Origin: Terricaulis sp.
Lineage (GTDB): Bacteria; Pseudomonadota; Alphaproteobacteria; Caulobacterales; Aquidulcibacteraceae
Assembly (NCBI GenBank): GCA_024707365.1
Contig: JANPZV010000005.1
Span: forward strand, 62,001-126,000
Direction: 5' to 3'
Length of the DNA: 64,000 nucleotides
The notes beneath the pieces were generated by a model, which worked only from the letters and a program-made list of their open reading frames with translations, was not told the origin of the DNA and searched no databases. Positions 56,431 through 64,000 of the stretch are shown here, piece after piece. The stretch's first letter is position 1; each line of letters starts with the position of its first letter. The position numbers and the translations under genes are program-made.

Positions 56431-57846
56431 ATGGCTGAGGTCTATATCGCCGCCGCACCGGGGGATGGCGAAAAGGCGCGCGTGCTGGCTGAGGCGCTCT
56501 GCCGCTTGGGCTTTGACGCCGAGGGCGGCGCCCCTTCGGAAACCAGCTTCACCGCCATCGCCGAAAACGCCGCCTGCGTGGTGGCGCTGTTCTCAAGGGC
56601 CAGCGCCCACGCGCCTTGGCTCACCGCGCTTTCGGCCATCGCGCTGTCGCGGCGCAGCCTCGTCTGCGCCAGCCTTGATCTTGGCGCGCGCCCGGCCCCG
56701 TTCGCGGCGGCCCCCTTGGCGCGCGGCCGGGCCGCGTTTAAGCTTGCCTTCGGCACGCTGATCGCCGCGATCGATAAGCTGGCCCCGCCGCAAGCGCCCA
56801 ACCCGGCCGCGCTGCCCGAAGCGATGGCGCACGCGCGCATCGCGCTGTTTTACACCCGCGCGGGCAAACGCTCACGCACGCGGCAATGGGGCATGCTGGC
56901 CGCATCCGCGGCGGCGTTGTTTGTGGTTGGCTTTGGCGCGGGCCGGGTGATGAGCGCGATCCGCTCGGGCGAGATGCTCGTCACCGCCGAAGCCGCCGCC
57001 ACGCCGACGTCCGCGCCGCTGGCCGCTGTCGCGCCGGGCGCCGCCGCCTTGCCGCTCAGCGCCGCGCAATTGGAGCGCCGGAATTGGCGCACGCTCGCGC
57101 AGGAGATGAACGCCGAAGCCGCCGCTGAAATTCAAGCGCGCGCCGAAGCGGGCGAGGCCGAAGCGCAAACCCTGGCCTGCCTTGGCCATTTGGCCGGCGC
57201 GCCCGGCTTTCTGCCAAGCCCCAACGCCGCGCGTGCGCAATGCGACGCCGCCGCCGCGCGCGCCTATCCGCCCGCGCTTTATCTTTCCTGGGCGCTTTAC
57301 CGCGCCGCGCCGCACGCGGGCCTCAGCGAAGCGGATGCGCGCGGCCGTTTGGCGCAAGCGGCGCGCAACGGCTTCAGCGCCGCGCAGATCGAATACGCGC
57401 TCAGCAGCAGCGATCAAACCGAAGCCGGCCAATTCCTGCTCGCCGCCGCCGAAGCAAACGATCCGCGCGGCCAATATGAATATGCGCGCTGGCTGCGCGA
57501 TAGCGAAGCGGGCCCGCGCGATGTGCGCGCCGCCATCCCCTTCCTTGAGCGCGCCGCAGAAGCGGGCCAGCCCGAGGCGCAGCACATGCTGGCGACGCTC
57601 CATCGGGACGGCATGGGCGTTTCCCGCGATCTCGCCAAGGCGCGCGCGCTCTATCAGCGCGCGGCCGGCGCCGATTATCCGCCGGCGATGTTCAATCTCG
57701 CTGATCTCATGCGCGGCGGCGCAGCCGAGGAACGCGCCCAGGCGATCGCGCTTTATCAGCGCCTCGCTTGCATGCGCGATGAGCGCCAGATCGCGCCCTT
57801 GGCGCAGCGGCGGCTGCGCGCGCTGAGCGCTGCGGCGTCGTGTTAA
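56431..57846 (+). CDS. TIR-like/transmembrane/Sel1-repeat protein
   Basis: This 471-residue protein starts with a TIR-like alpha/beta domain (VYIAAAPGDGEKARVLAEAL, CVVALFSRASAHAPWLTALS), followed by a single membrane helix (about 154-176) and a long Ala-rich linker. The C-terminal half has Sel1-like repeats (QYEYARWLRDSEAGPRDVRA, AGQPEAQHMLATLHRDGMGV, AGADYPPAMFNLADLMRGGA). The Trp in the APWL stretch fits the TIR S-x-x-W position, but no Glu follows in the usual place, so NADase activity is unlikely. It is probably an inner-membrane scaffold. The ATG at 56431 follows GAGGACGC. The frame is open much further upstream but antisense to the DGPF gene. Confidence 0.82.
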   Translation: MAEVYIAAAPGDGEKARVLAEALCRLGFDAEGGAPSETSFTAIAENAACVVALFSRASAHAPWLTALSAIALSRRSLVCASLDLGARPAPFAAAPLARGRAAFKLAFGTLIAAIDKLAPPQAPNPAALPEAMAHARIALFYTRAGKRSRTRQWGMLAASAAALFVVGFGAGRVMSAIRSGEMLVTAEAAATPTSAPLAAVAPGAAALPLSAAQLERRNWRTLAQEMNAEAAAEIQARAEAGEAEAQTLACLGHLAGAPGFLPSPNAARAQCDAAAARAYPPALYLSWALYRAAPHAGLSEADARGRLAQAARNGFSAAQIEYALSSSDQTEAGQFLLAAAEANDPRGQYEYARWLRDSEAGPRDVRAAIPFLERAAEAGQPEAQHMLATLHRDGMGVSRDLAKARALYQRAAGADYPPAMFNLADLMRGGAAEERAQAIALYQRLACMRDERQIAPLAQRRLRALSAAASC

Positions 57847-58001
57847 AAAAGGGCCCGGAGCTTGCGCCCCAGGCCCCGCGTGTTTCGGCTCCGCGGGAAG
57901 GGGCAGACCCGAAATCCGATCGAGGCTCTCTGCTGTGATCGCACCCAGATCGTTGGAAAGAGCATGACGCGCCCGCCCGATCTGATATTTGATCCCGCGC
58001 A

Positions 58002-58764
58002 ATGAATTGGCGTTCGACCTATTGCGGCGCAGAGCCGCAGCGCGTGAACAAATGGCTGGCGGCCGAGGGCGTCTGCTCACGGCGCGAGGCCGAGGCGCTG
58101 ATCGCCAAAGGGCTTGTGACGATCGACGGCCAGCGCGTCGATGATCCGGGCCGCAAGATCGCGCCGGGGCAAAGCATCGAGGTGGGCGCGCCCCATGCGC
58201 GGCCGCAGATTTCGGCGGTGCTGAACAAGCCGGTGGGGTTTGTCTCCGCCCAGCCCGAGAGGGATCAGATTCCCGCCGCGCGCCTCGTCACCCGCGCCAA
58301 CCTTGTTGGCCCGCCGCGCAATCTGCCCACCAAGCGCACGCGCCTTGCCCCGCTTGGCCGGCTCGATCAGGATTCGCGCGGGCTCTTGCTGCTGAGCGAA
58401 GATGGCGTGCTGGCCAAGGCGGTGATCGGGCCAGAATCAAAGCTCGATAAGGAATATCTTGTCCGCGTCGATGGCCGCATCGATGAGGCCAAGCTGAAAA
58501 ATGCTGCGCCATGGGCTGATGCTCGATGGCCGCCAGCTCAAGCCGGCGAAGATCACGCAGATCGAGCCGCAGCGCATGCGCTTTGTGCTCACCGAGGGCC
58601 GCAACCGGCAGATCCGGCGGATGTGCGAATTGGTGGATCTTGCCGTCACCGATCTTCTGCGCATTCGCATCGGCCCGCTCAATCTTGGCGATCTGCCCGA
58701 GGGCCAATGGCGCGCGCTCAGCCCCGATGAGCGCGAGGCGATCATCAAGGCAAGCCAGGCTTGA
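58002..58764 (+). CDS. rRNA pseudouridine synthase, RsuA/RluF family (one frameshift)
   Basis: An N-terminal S4 RNA-binding domain ([40 protein letters not shown]) precedes a pseudouridine synthase domain with the catalytic Asp in [14 protein letters not shown]. The last part ([38 protein letters not shown]) is in another frame. Removing one A from the A5 run 58497-58501 joins [11 protein letters not shown] and gives about 253 residues. It modifies uridine in 23S or 16S rRNA. It most resembles the RluF subgroup, but I do not assign a symbol. Confidence 0.88.
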
Positions 58765-58821
58765 TCGGCGTCAAGGCGCGCGCCTCCCGCCCGGCCCATG
58801 CTGCGCCCAATGGAGGCTCGC

Positions 58822-58914
58822 ATGGATCATTGGTTCGTTTGGTTTGTCGGCGGCGCAATGGTGACGCTTCTGGCTGTACTCGGCGCCGTCACCGCCATCA
58901 CGCGCGAGCATTAA
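58822..58914 (+). CDS. Small single-span membrane protein, 30 residues
   Basis: The ATG has GGAGG at a good distance upstream. The product is a short aromatic N-terminus (MDHWFVWFVGG), one hydrophobic helix (AMVTLLAVLGAVTAITREH) and a charged end. It is too small for routine ORF finding but has a strong ribosome binding site, an appropriate stop and a coherent topology. It lies between the pseudouridine synthase and the convergent Lnb_N gene, overlapping that gene's stop by four bases. The function is unknown. Confidence 0.6.
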   Translation: MDHWFVWFVGGAMVTLLAVLGAVTAITREH

Positions 58915-59762
58915 CGCGCTTCGCGGCGGCGCAATTCGGCCAGCAGGCGCGCGTCGAATTGGGCCGGCGGCGCATCGTTCAGCGCGGTGATATAGTCCGT
59001 CATATCCGAGCGCGCGTGCGCTTGGGCGAAGCTTTCGCCCGGAATGATCCCGCGCGAGAACAGATATTCGTCCGAGCGCCCCGTCAGCACGAACGCCGGC
59101 GCCCAGGGAAAGCCCGCAGCCTTGGCCAGCTCATTGGTGCAATTGGAAAAGATCGTGTTGTAATAGCGCGCGCGCGTTTCCAGCTGCTCCGTACGCTCAA
59201 GCAACGTGCGCAGCAGCGCGCGCTTTTCGCGGTTGGTGATGTCTGTCGGGTAGACGAACACGTCGTGATCCAGCATCACGGTGCGGCGCGTCAGAAAATC
59301 GCGCGCGCTGCCCCACACATAAGCGAGCTCGAAGGCGTTAAAGAGCCCCCACAGCGCGGAATATTCCTCCCCCACCTCACGCCGCGCTTCGATGGTGAGG
59401 CCAAGCAGCCGGTCGCCCTCGAACTCGAACAGCAACAGCGTATGCGCCGCCAGTTGCGAGCCGGGCTGCGGCTCGAGCACAAACCAGACATTGCGCAGCT
59501 GATCGAAATCGAATGCGGCTTCGGTATAGGCCTGCGCCGTCTCCCCTTCGCGCGCGTAGGACCAATCGCTCACAGGCGTGACCGCGAACCCGGTTTCGTG
59601 CAGCGTCACATCGGCGGTGCGGCCAAGATAGGGATACCATTGCCGATCCAGCCGCGCCGAAGACGCGATCGCCGCCAGCGCGCCAAGGCTCAAGATCAAC
59701 GCAATTGCCAAAAACGCCGGCCGCAACGGGTGGCAGCCGAACCATGCGAAAATGCGCCTCAC
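58911..59762 (-). CDS. Lnb_N/DUF4105 periplasmic domain protein
   Basis: This 283-residue protein has one N-terminal membrane helix (AFLAIALILSLGALAAIAS) and a periplasmic domain with the family motif YYNTIFSNCTNELAKAAGF and RRTVMLDHDVFVYPTDITN. This domain forms the N-terminal part of the lipoprotein acyltransferase Lnb in Gram-positive bacteria. Cys in SNCTNE and His in DHDVF are likely catalytic. The activity in this protein is inferred. The frame is intact. Confidence 0.85.
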   Translation of the reverse strand: MRRIFAWFGCHPLRPAFLAIALILSLGALAAIASSARLDRQWYPYLGRTADVTLHETGFAVTPVSDWSYAREGETAQAYTEAAFDFDQLRNVWFVLEPQPGSQLAAHTLLLFEFEGDRLLGLTIEARREVGEEYSALWGLFNAFELAYVWGSARDFLTRRTVMLDHDVFVYPTDITNREKRALLRTLLERTEQLETRARYYNTIFSNCTNELAKAAGFPWAPAFVLTGRSDEYLFSRGIIPGESFAQAHARSDMTDYITALNDAPPAQFDARLLAELRRREAR

Positions 59763-59827
59763 CCCGCCTCCCTAGACCGCGCCGTCATCTGCTCTATGTC
59801 AAACCGTTTAGAGTTTCGGAGCGCACA

Positions 59828-60394
59828 ATGAAACACCTCGCCCTTGTTCTCGCCTCCAGCGCGCTTGCGCTCGCCGCCTGCTCGCAGCCCGCCCCGCCGC
59901 CGCCGGCCGAGCCGCCGGCGCCTGCGGCCGAAGAGATCCGGGTTGAGGTGCTGCGCGCAACCGATAGCGGCGCGGGCGATAGTCTCGGAACCGTCACCTT
60001 CCGCGAAAGCGATGGCCGCGTGCTGATCAATGTTGATCTCGCAGGCCTGCCCGGCGGCGAACACGGCTTCCATCTGCATGAGCACGCGAGCTGCGCCCCG
60101 CACAGCGATCCGGGCGGGGTGATTACGCCCGCGGGCGCGGCCGGCGCGCATTATGATCCGGAAGCCACCGGAACCCATGCCGGCCCCGAAGGCGCGGGCC
60201 ATCTCGGCGATCTGCCCCGGCTTGAAGCCAACGCCGAAGGCCGCGTGCAAGCCGAGCTCAACGCCCCGCGCATCACTTCGCTGTCGCAAGTGCGCGGCCG
60301 TGCGCTGATGATCCACGAAGGCGGCGATAATTACACCGATACGCCCGCCAATGGCGGCGGCGGCGCGCGGCTTGGCTGCGTTGTCATCAATTAG
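59828..60394 (+). CDS. sodC: Cu/Zn superoxide dismutase, lipoprotein
   Basis: This periplasmic Cu/Zn superoxide dismutase is 188 residues long. The lipoprotein signal (MKHLALVLASSALALAAC) places Cys18 at the lipobox. Metal ligands are present: His82 and His84 (GFHLHEH), His108 (GAHYDP), His117, His125 and Asp128 (GHLGDLP), and His163 (MIHEGG). Cys89 and Cys184 form the usual disulfide. It detoxifies superoxide in the periplasm. A perfect palindrome follows its stop. A peroxiredoxin gene lies just downstream, which makes an oxidative-stress pair. Confidence 0.95.
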   Translation: MKHLALVLASSALALAACSQPAPPPPAEPPAPAAEEIRVEVLRATDSGAGDSLGTVTFRESDGRVLINVDLAGLPGGEHGFHLHEHASCAPHSDPGGVITPAGAAGAHYDPEATGTHAGPEGAGHLGDLPRLEANAEGRVQAELNAPRITSLSQVRGRALMIHEGGDNYTDTPANGGGGARLGCVVIN

Positions 60395-60401
60395 AAGGTT
60401 T

Positions 60402-60421
60402 AGCCGCGCTTAAGCGCGGCT
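60402..60421 (+). terminator. Palindromic hairpin after sodC
   Basis: AGCCGCGCTT and AAGCGCGGCT make a perfect 20-bp palindrome directly after the sodC stop, followed by only TTTA. A modest terminator or shared 3' element. Confidence 0.5.
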
Positions 60422-60540
60422 TTACCGCACTCAATCCGTGCTTGGCGGGCGGGCAAGGAACGGCCATATCTTGCCTGTCTGGCTTTGCTGGCGCGAGGTT
60501 TTCGCCTGCGGGCCGCCCGTGTCTATTGAAGGAGTATTCC

Positions 60541-61200
60541 ATGGCGCTGCGCATCGGCGACAAAGCCCCCGATTTTGAGGCCGAAACCACCAAAGGCCGC
60601 ATCAAATTCCACGAATGGCTGGGCGATAGTTACGGCATCCTGTTTTCGCACCCGAAGGATTTCACGCCTGTCTGCACCACCGAGCTTGGCTATCTCGCCC
60701 GGCTTGAGCCCGAGTTCAGCAAGCGCGGCGTGAAGGTGATCGGCCTCTCGGTCGATCCGGTGGAAAATCACCAGCGCTGGCGCGAGGATATTAAAGAGGT
60801 CACCGGCGGGGACGTGCAATATCCCATGATCGGCGATAGCGATCTCAACGTCGCCAAGCTCTATGACATGCTGCCGGCCGAAACCACCGGCACCTCCGAA
60901 GGCCGCACCGCCGCAACCAACGCCACCGTGCGCACGGTGTTCATCGTCGGCCCGGATAAATTGATCAAAGCGGTTTTGATTTATCCGATGACGTCGGGCC
61001 GGAATTTCGACGAGGTGCTGCGCCTGGTGGATTCCATCCAGCTCACCGCCGCGTACAAAGTGGCGACGCCGGTAAATTGGAAGAACGGCGAGGACGTCAT
61101 CATCGTGCCCGCCGTTTCCGATGAGGACGCGAAAAAGCAATATCCCAATGGCTGGACCACGGTGAAGCCGTATCTGCGCGTGGTGCCGCAGCCGAAGTAA
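60541..61200 (+). CDS. 1-Cys peroxiredoxin (Prx6-like)
   Basis: This 219-residue peroxiredoxin reduces hydrogen and lipid hydroperoxides. The peroxidatic Cys45 is in PVCTTE (HPKDFTPVCTTELGYLARL). No second Cys exists, so it is a 1-Cys enzyme of the Prx6 group. The C-terminal domain includes KVATPVNWKNGEDVIIVPAV. ATG 60541 follows GAAGGAG. It lies downstream of sodC. Confidence 0.95.
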   Translation: MALRIGDKAPDFEAETTKGRIKFHEWLGDSYGILFSHPKDFTPVCTTELGYLARLEPEFSKRGVKVIGLSVDPVENHQRWREDIKEVTGGDVQYPMIGDSDLNVAKLYDMLPAETTGTSEGRTAATNATVRTVFIVGPDKLIKAVLIYPMTSGRNFDEVLRLVDSIQLTAAYKVATPVNWKNGEDVIIVPAVSDEDAKKQYPNGWTTVKPYLRVVPQPK

Positions 61201-61213
61201 AGCGCGATGTTCG

Positions 61214-61343
61214 TCCTCCCCCGCGAGGGGGGGGGGGCTCGCGGCGGAGCCGCGAGACGGAGGGGCGAGCGCGAGGGCCTGCAAGCCTCTGCGCCGCCCC
61301 CTCAGTCACGCTCTCGCGTGACAGCTCCCCCTATCGGGGGAGC
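61214..61343. repeat. Cluster of intergenic hairpins with G11 run
   Basis: Between the convergent peroxiredoxin and GNAT genes lie three palindromes: 61238-61256 (CTCGCGG/CCGCGAG), 61305-61322 (GTCACGC/GCGTGAC) and 61324-61343 (GCTCCCCC/GGGGGAGC). They are preceded by a run of 11 G's at 61227-61237. It is a REP-like or bidirectional termination region. The length of the G run may itself be unreliable. Confidence 0.6.
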
Positions 61344-61356
61344 GCGTGGGTCAGCC

Positions 61357-61626
61357 CTATCCCAGCACGTCTTGCGCCTCTGCGTGCCGCGCAAACCATG
61401 CGCGCGCATAGCCGCAGATCGGCGTAAGTTTCACGCCCTTGTCGCGCGCATCGGCAACCAGTGCGGCCATCAGCGCCGCCGCATGGCCCTGCCCGCGTGC
61501 GGCGCTTGGCGTTTCAACATGCAGGATCGCCCGCACCCCTTGGCCATCGCGGTAGCGCGCGAAGGAAGGGCCGGCTTCATGATCGAGTTCGTATTGATGG
61601 GCGGCGCTATGATCGCGGAAAGTCAT
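61357..61626 (-). CDS. GNAT-type N-acetyltransferase domain protein
   Basis: This 89-residue single-domain protein of the small YjdJ-like acetyltransferase group contains VETPSAARGQGHAAALMAAL (acetyl-CoA-binding R/Q-x-x-G-x-G/A loop) and KGVKLTPICGYARAWFARH. ATG 61626 has AGGAG upstream; the frame is open to 61653. Its 5' end is 44 bp from the GTG of the divergent rlmJ. The acceptor is unknown. Confidence 0.88.
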   Translation of the reverse strand: MTFRDHSAAHQYELDHEAGPSFARYRDGQGVRAILHVETPSAARGQGHAAALMAALVADARDKGVKLTPICGYARAWFARHAEAQDVLG

Positions 61627-61670
61627 CGGGGCTCCTGGCGCTTGGGGCCGCATCGCGTTAGCGGTGCGCG

Positions 61671-62498
61671 GTGAATTATCGACACGCCTTCCATGTGGGC
61701 AACCACGCCGACGTGCTCAAGCACCTCGCGCTCGTGCTCTGCCTTGCTGCGCTCAAGCGCAAGCCTGCGCCGTTCGCTGTTTTGGACACCCACGCCGGGC
61801 GCGGGATTTATGATCTCCATTCCAGCGAGGCCGAGCGCAGCCCCGAATGGCGCGATGGCGTAGGCAAGATCTGGGATTGGCCCGCGCCGCCGGCTCCTGT
61901 GGCGCGCTATCTCGAAGCCATTGGCGGCTTCAACAGCGAAGGCCCGCTGCGCACCTATCCGGGCAGCCCCGCGCTCGTCACCGCCGCGCTGCGCGAAGAG
62001 GACGTGCTGATCGCCTGCGAGCTGCACCCGGAAGAGCACGCCGCGCTCAAGCGCGCGCTGCCGCGCACCGGCCGCGTGCAAGTGCATCAGCGCGACGGCT
62101 TTGGCGCGCTGACCGCGCTGCTGCCGCCGGCGCAGCGGCGCGGGCTGGTGCTGATCGATCCCCCGTATGAAGCGAGTGATGAGCTTGCCCAAAGCGTTGC
62201 AGCGCTGGCGCCTGCGCTCAAGCGCTTTGGCCACGGGACATATCTCTGGTGGCGCCCGCTCAAGAGCGGGCCCGCGCTTAACGCCGCGGATGCGGAGCTT
62301 CGGGCGCTGGGCGTGCGCGATGCGCTGCGGGCCGATCTTTGGATCGATGCGCCCGCGCCGGAGGGGCGGCTCAACGGCTCAAGCATCCTGGTGATCAATC
62401 CGCCGTTCGGGCTTGAGGCCAGCCTGCGCGAAGCGCTGCCGTTCTTGGCCGAGGCGCTCTCCAAGGGCCGGCACGGCTGGCGGCTGACGCTGCAATAA
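61671..62498 (+). CDS. rlmJ: 23S rRNA (adenine(2030)-N6)-methyltransferase
   Basis: This 275-residue RlmJ methylates A2030 of 23S rRNA using S-adenosylmethionine. NYRHAFHVGNHADVLKHLAL at the N-terminus, TPAGRGIY-like DTHAGRGIYDL and the catalytic DPPYE (VLIDPPYEASDE) are diagnostic. The start is a GTG at 61671; the usual family start with MxYRH supports it. Codon use matches neighbours. Confidence 0.95.
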   Translation: MNYRHAFHVGNHADVLKHLALVLCLAALKRKPAPFAVLDTHAGRGIYDLHSSEAERSPEWRDGVGKIWDWPAPPAPVARYLEAIGGFNSEGPLRTYPGSPALVTAALREEDVLIACELHPEEHAALKRALPRTGRVQVHQRDGFGALTALLPPAQRRGLVLIDPPYEASDELAQSVAALAPALKRFGHGTYLWWRPLKSGPALNAADAELRALGVRDALRADLWIDAPAPEGRLNGSSILVINPPFGLEASLREALPFLAEALSKGRHGWRLTLQ

Positions 62499-62552
62499 GC
62501 CGTTACACCCGTCACTAGACGAAGCGGCGGTTTCGCGGCCACAAAAGCCGGC

Positions 62553-63165
62553 ATGACCGAAATCCTCGCTTTTCTGCAGCAGCCCATCATCGCCCTGCCC
62601 GTCGTCATCGGCACGGTGGCGGCGATCTTTCTTTTCCGGGCGGCCGTTCACGGCGATCTATGTAGCGCTGATGCCGCTGATCAATTGGGCCTTCGCCGGC
62701 ATCCCCACGCTGCCGCTGCCCGAATGGATGGGCGGGGGCGAATGGCACCCCTTCACCATCGTGACGGGGCTTGTGCTGGTGGCGCGCGATTTTGCCCAGC
62801 GCGAGCTGAAACATTGGATTTTTGGGGCGATGCTGATCGGCCTCACGCTTTCGACGCTGACCACATGGCCGGTGATCGTGGTGGCCAGCGGGCTGGCGTT
62901 TTTGATCAGCGAAACCGCCGATTGGGCGGTCTACACTTTTGTGAAACGCCCGCTTTCGCAGCGCATCATGCTCTCCAGCGCGATCGGCGCGCCGTTGGAT
63001 CAGTTCGTGTTTTTGGGGCTGGCTTCGCTGGTCGTGCCGGGCCTTTTCGCCTGGGGCTCTATAGTTACCGGGATCGTATCGAAATTGATCGGCGCCTGGG
63101 TGATCTCGCGGCTAGTGGCGCGGCAGGAGCGGAAAGCCGCGAAAATCGAGATGAAACCGGCGTAA
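62553..63165 (+). CDS. VUT-family queuosine-precursor transporter-like protein (one frameshift)
   Basis: This inner-membrane protein has about six helices and belongs to the YhhQ/VUT family of putative queuosine-precursor or vitamin transporters. The first helix (MTEILAFLQQPIIALPVVIG, TVAAIFL) is in one frame and the rest (MPLINWAFAGIPTLPLPE, VARDFAQRELKHWIF, FLISETADWAVYTFVKRPLS) in another. Removing one T from the T4 run 62632-62635 gives IFLSGRPFTAIYVALMPLIN. The length is then about 203 residues. The ISETADWAVYT and RDFAQRE motifs are characteristic. Confidence 0.88.
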
Positions 63166-63378
63166 GTACGCTTTTGGCGCTTGCGGGAAAACCGGCTCTC
63201 GCGCATAAACAGACTAGTGAAGACCCGGCAGGTGGGCCGGAATTGGTGCGAAGTTCCGCAAAGTGCGGCAAGTATTCTTTCCCCAACATAGCAGGAATTC
63301 GCGGTGACCGGCGTGCGCTTTCGCGCGCGCACGGCCGATGGCGCGCGCCATAGGCCCTAAGACTAGGAAAAAGTGGAA

Positions 63379-64000
63379 ATGAGTTTCGACGACGATTTTG
63401 GCGGCGACGACGACCGGGACGACAAGAAAAAAGATAAGCGCGGCGGGCGTGGGCGCGAGCGCGAGTCCAGTGAATTTGGCGGCGGCAGCGACTTTGGCGG
63501 CGGCGGTGGCGGCGGCTTTGGCGGCGGCGGCGGCGGGTATCGCGGCGGCGGTGATCGCGGCGGCGGCGGTGGCGGGTACGGCGGCGGCGGGTATCGCGGC
63601 GGCGGCTCCGGCTTCGGCGGCGGCGGTGGCGACCGTGGCGGCGGCGGCGGATATCGCGGCGGCGGTGGCGGCGGCTATGGCGGCGGCGGTGATCGCGGCG
63701 GCGGCGGCGGGTATCGCGGCGGCGGCGGTGGCGGCGGCTACGGTGGTGGCGGCGGTGGTTTCCGCGGCGGCGGCGGTGGCGGCGGCGGTTTCCGCAGCGG
63801 CCCGCGTGAAGGCGGCTTCGGCGGCGGCGGCGATCGCCCCCCGCGTCAGCCCCTGGGCGATCCGCAGGACGGCACGGTGAAGTTCTTCAACGGCGCCCGC
63901 GGCTTTGGCTTCATCACCCCCGATGGCGGCGGCGCCGACGTGTTCGTCCACGTCAGCGCGGTGGAGCGTGCGGGCCTTGCGGCTCTCACCGAAGGCCAGC
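63379..64000 (+). CDS. Glycine/arginine-rich cold-shock domain protein (3' end outside window)
   Basis: The first 30 residues are very charged ([19 protein letters not shown]). About 120 residues of nearly pure Gly with Tyr, Arg, Phe and Asp follow ([14 protein letters not shown] units). A cold-shock domain then begins at about residue 164 ([26 protein letters not shown]), giving the two RNA-binding motifs. This is an intrinsically disordered RGG/YGG arm on an RNA chaperone. A low-complexity GGC repeat (63477-63835) has probably expanded and contracted; the same stretch gives a spurious Ala-rich frame on the other strand. The ATG at 63379 has only a weak ribosome binding site. Confidence 0.88.
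   Translation, partial: MSFDDDFGGDDDRDDKKKDKRGGRGRERESSEFGGGSDFGGGGGGGFGGGGGGYRGGGDRGGGGGGYGGGGYRGGGSGFGGGGGDRGGGGGYRGGGGGGYGGGGDRGGGGGYRGGGGGGGYGGGGGGFRGGGGGGGGFRSGPREGGFGGGGDRPPRQPLGDPQDGTVKFFNGARGFGFITPDGGGADVFVHVSAVERAGLAALTEGQ

Noticed and set aside
56431-57846. TIR domain as an anti-phage NADase
   Set aside because: The Glu expected after the S-x-x-W position is absent, and no defence genes are nearby.
63477-63835. Tandem GGC/GGT repeats as a CRISPR or satellite
   Set aside because: In frame they code for Gly-rich sequence leading into the cold-shock domain.
63214-63951. Ala/Thr-rich minus-strand frame opposite the Gly-rich arm
   Set aside because: It arises from the GGC repeat read on the other strand; the plus strand has the cold-shock domain.

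Overview
The window looks like a chromosomal segment of a high-GC alphaproteobacterium, most likely Caulobacterales/Hyphomonadaceae-like. Evidence: GC-rich codon use, many TonB-dependent receptors (TBDRs) with alphaproteobacterial plug motifs, GIN-domain proteins, an ECF42-type sigma factor with a DGPF partner, and the ribosomal and RNA polymerase proteins themselves. The lineage is an inference from protein style; no 16S gene is present.

The backbone is the classic transcription/translation cluster, all on the minus strand and read from right to left: rpsL-rpsG-fusA (44110..41087), secE-nusG (27686..26879), rplK-rplA (20015..18865), rplJ-rplL-rpoB-rpoC (12925..3401). The blocks keep their usual order but are separated by accessory segments of about 13.4, 6.9 and 5.9 kb.

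Region by region: 1-3.3 kb holds the end of a TBDR, an AraC-type regulator and a divergent short-chain dehydrogenase. 13.3-18.8 kb holds a winged-helix/membrane pair, a membrane/XRE pair, a Crp/Fnr regulator, a methionine aminopeptidase and a membrane-anchored GH16 glucanase. 20.2-26.7 kb holds a small membrane protein, a 203-bp inverted-repeat element, two TBDRs and a divergent TetR regulator with a candidate palindromic operator. 27.9-33.4 kb holds an S9 prolyl-oligopeptidase divergent from another TBDR. 33.5-41 kb holds tRNA-Trp, a VOC protein, two GIN beta-solenoid proteins flanking an outer-membrane barrel, an adenylate-cyclase-like protein, an esterase lipoprotein and a membrane M23 peptidase. 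44.5-50.1 kb holds a secreted coiled-coil protein, a TPR/2OG-oxygenase and a large TBDR. 50.4-64 kb holds uvrB, an ECF sigma/DGPF/SRPBCC set, a TIR-like/Sel1 membrane protein, a pseudouridine synthase, periplasmic sodC, a 1-Cys peroxiredoxin, rlmJ, a VUT-family transporter and a glycine/arginine-rich cold-shock protein cut by the window end.

The dominant oddity is about 22 apparent frameshifts, including in rplA and fusA, which must be functional. Almost all sit in short homopolymers. A/T runs are one base too long and G/C runs one base too short. This is the signature of systematic consensus error rather than gene decay, so I annotate these as whole genes and give the site of each shift.
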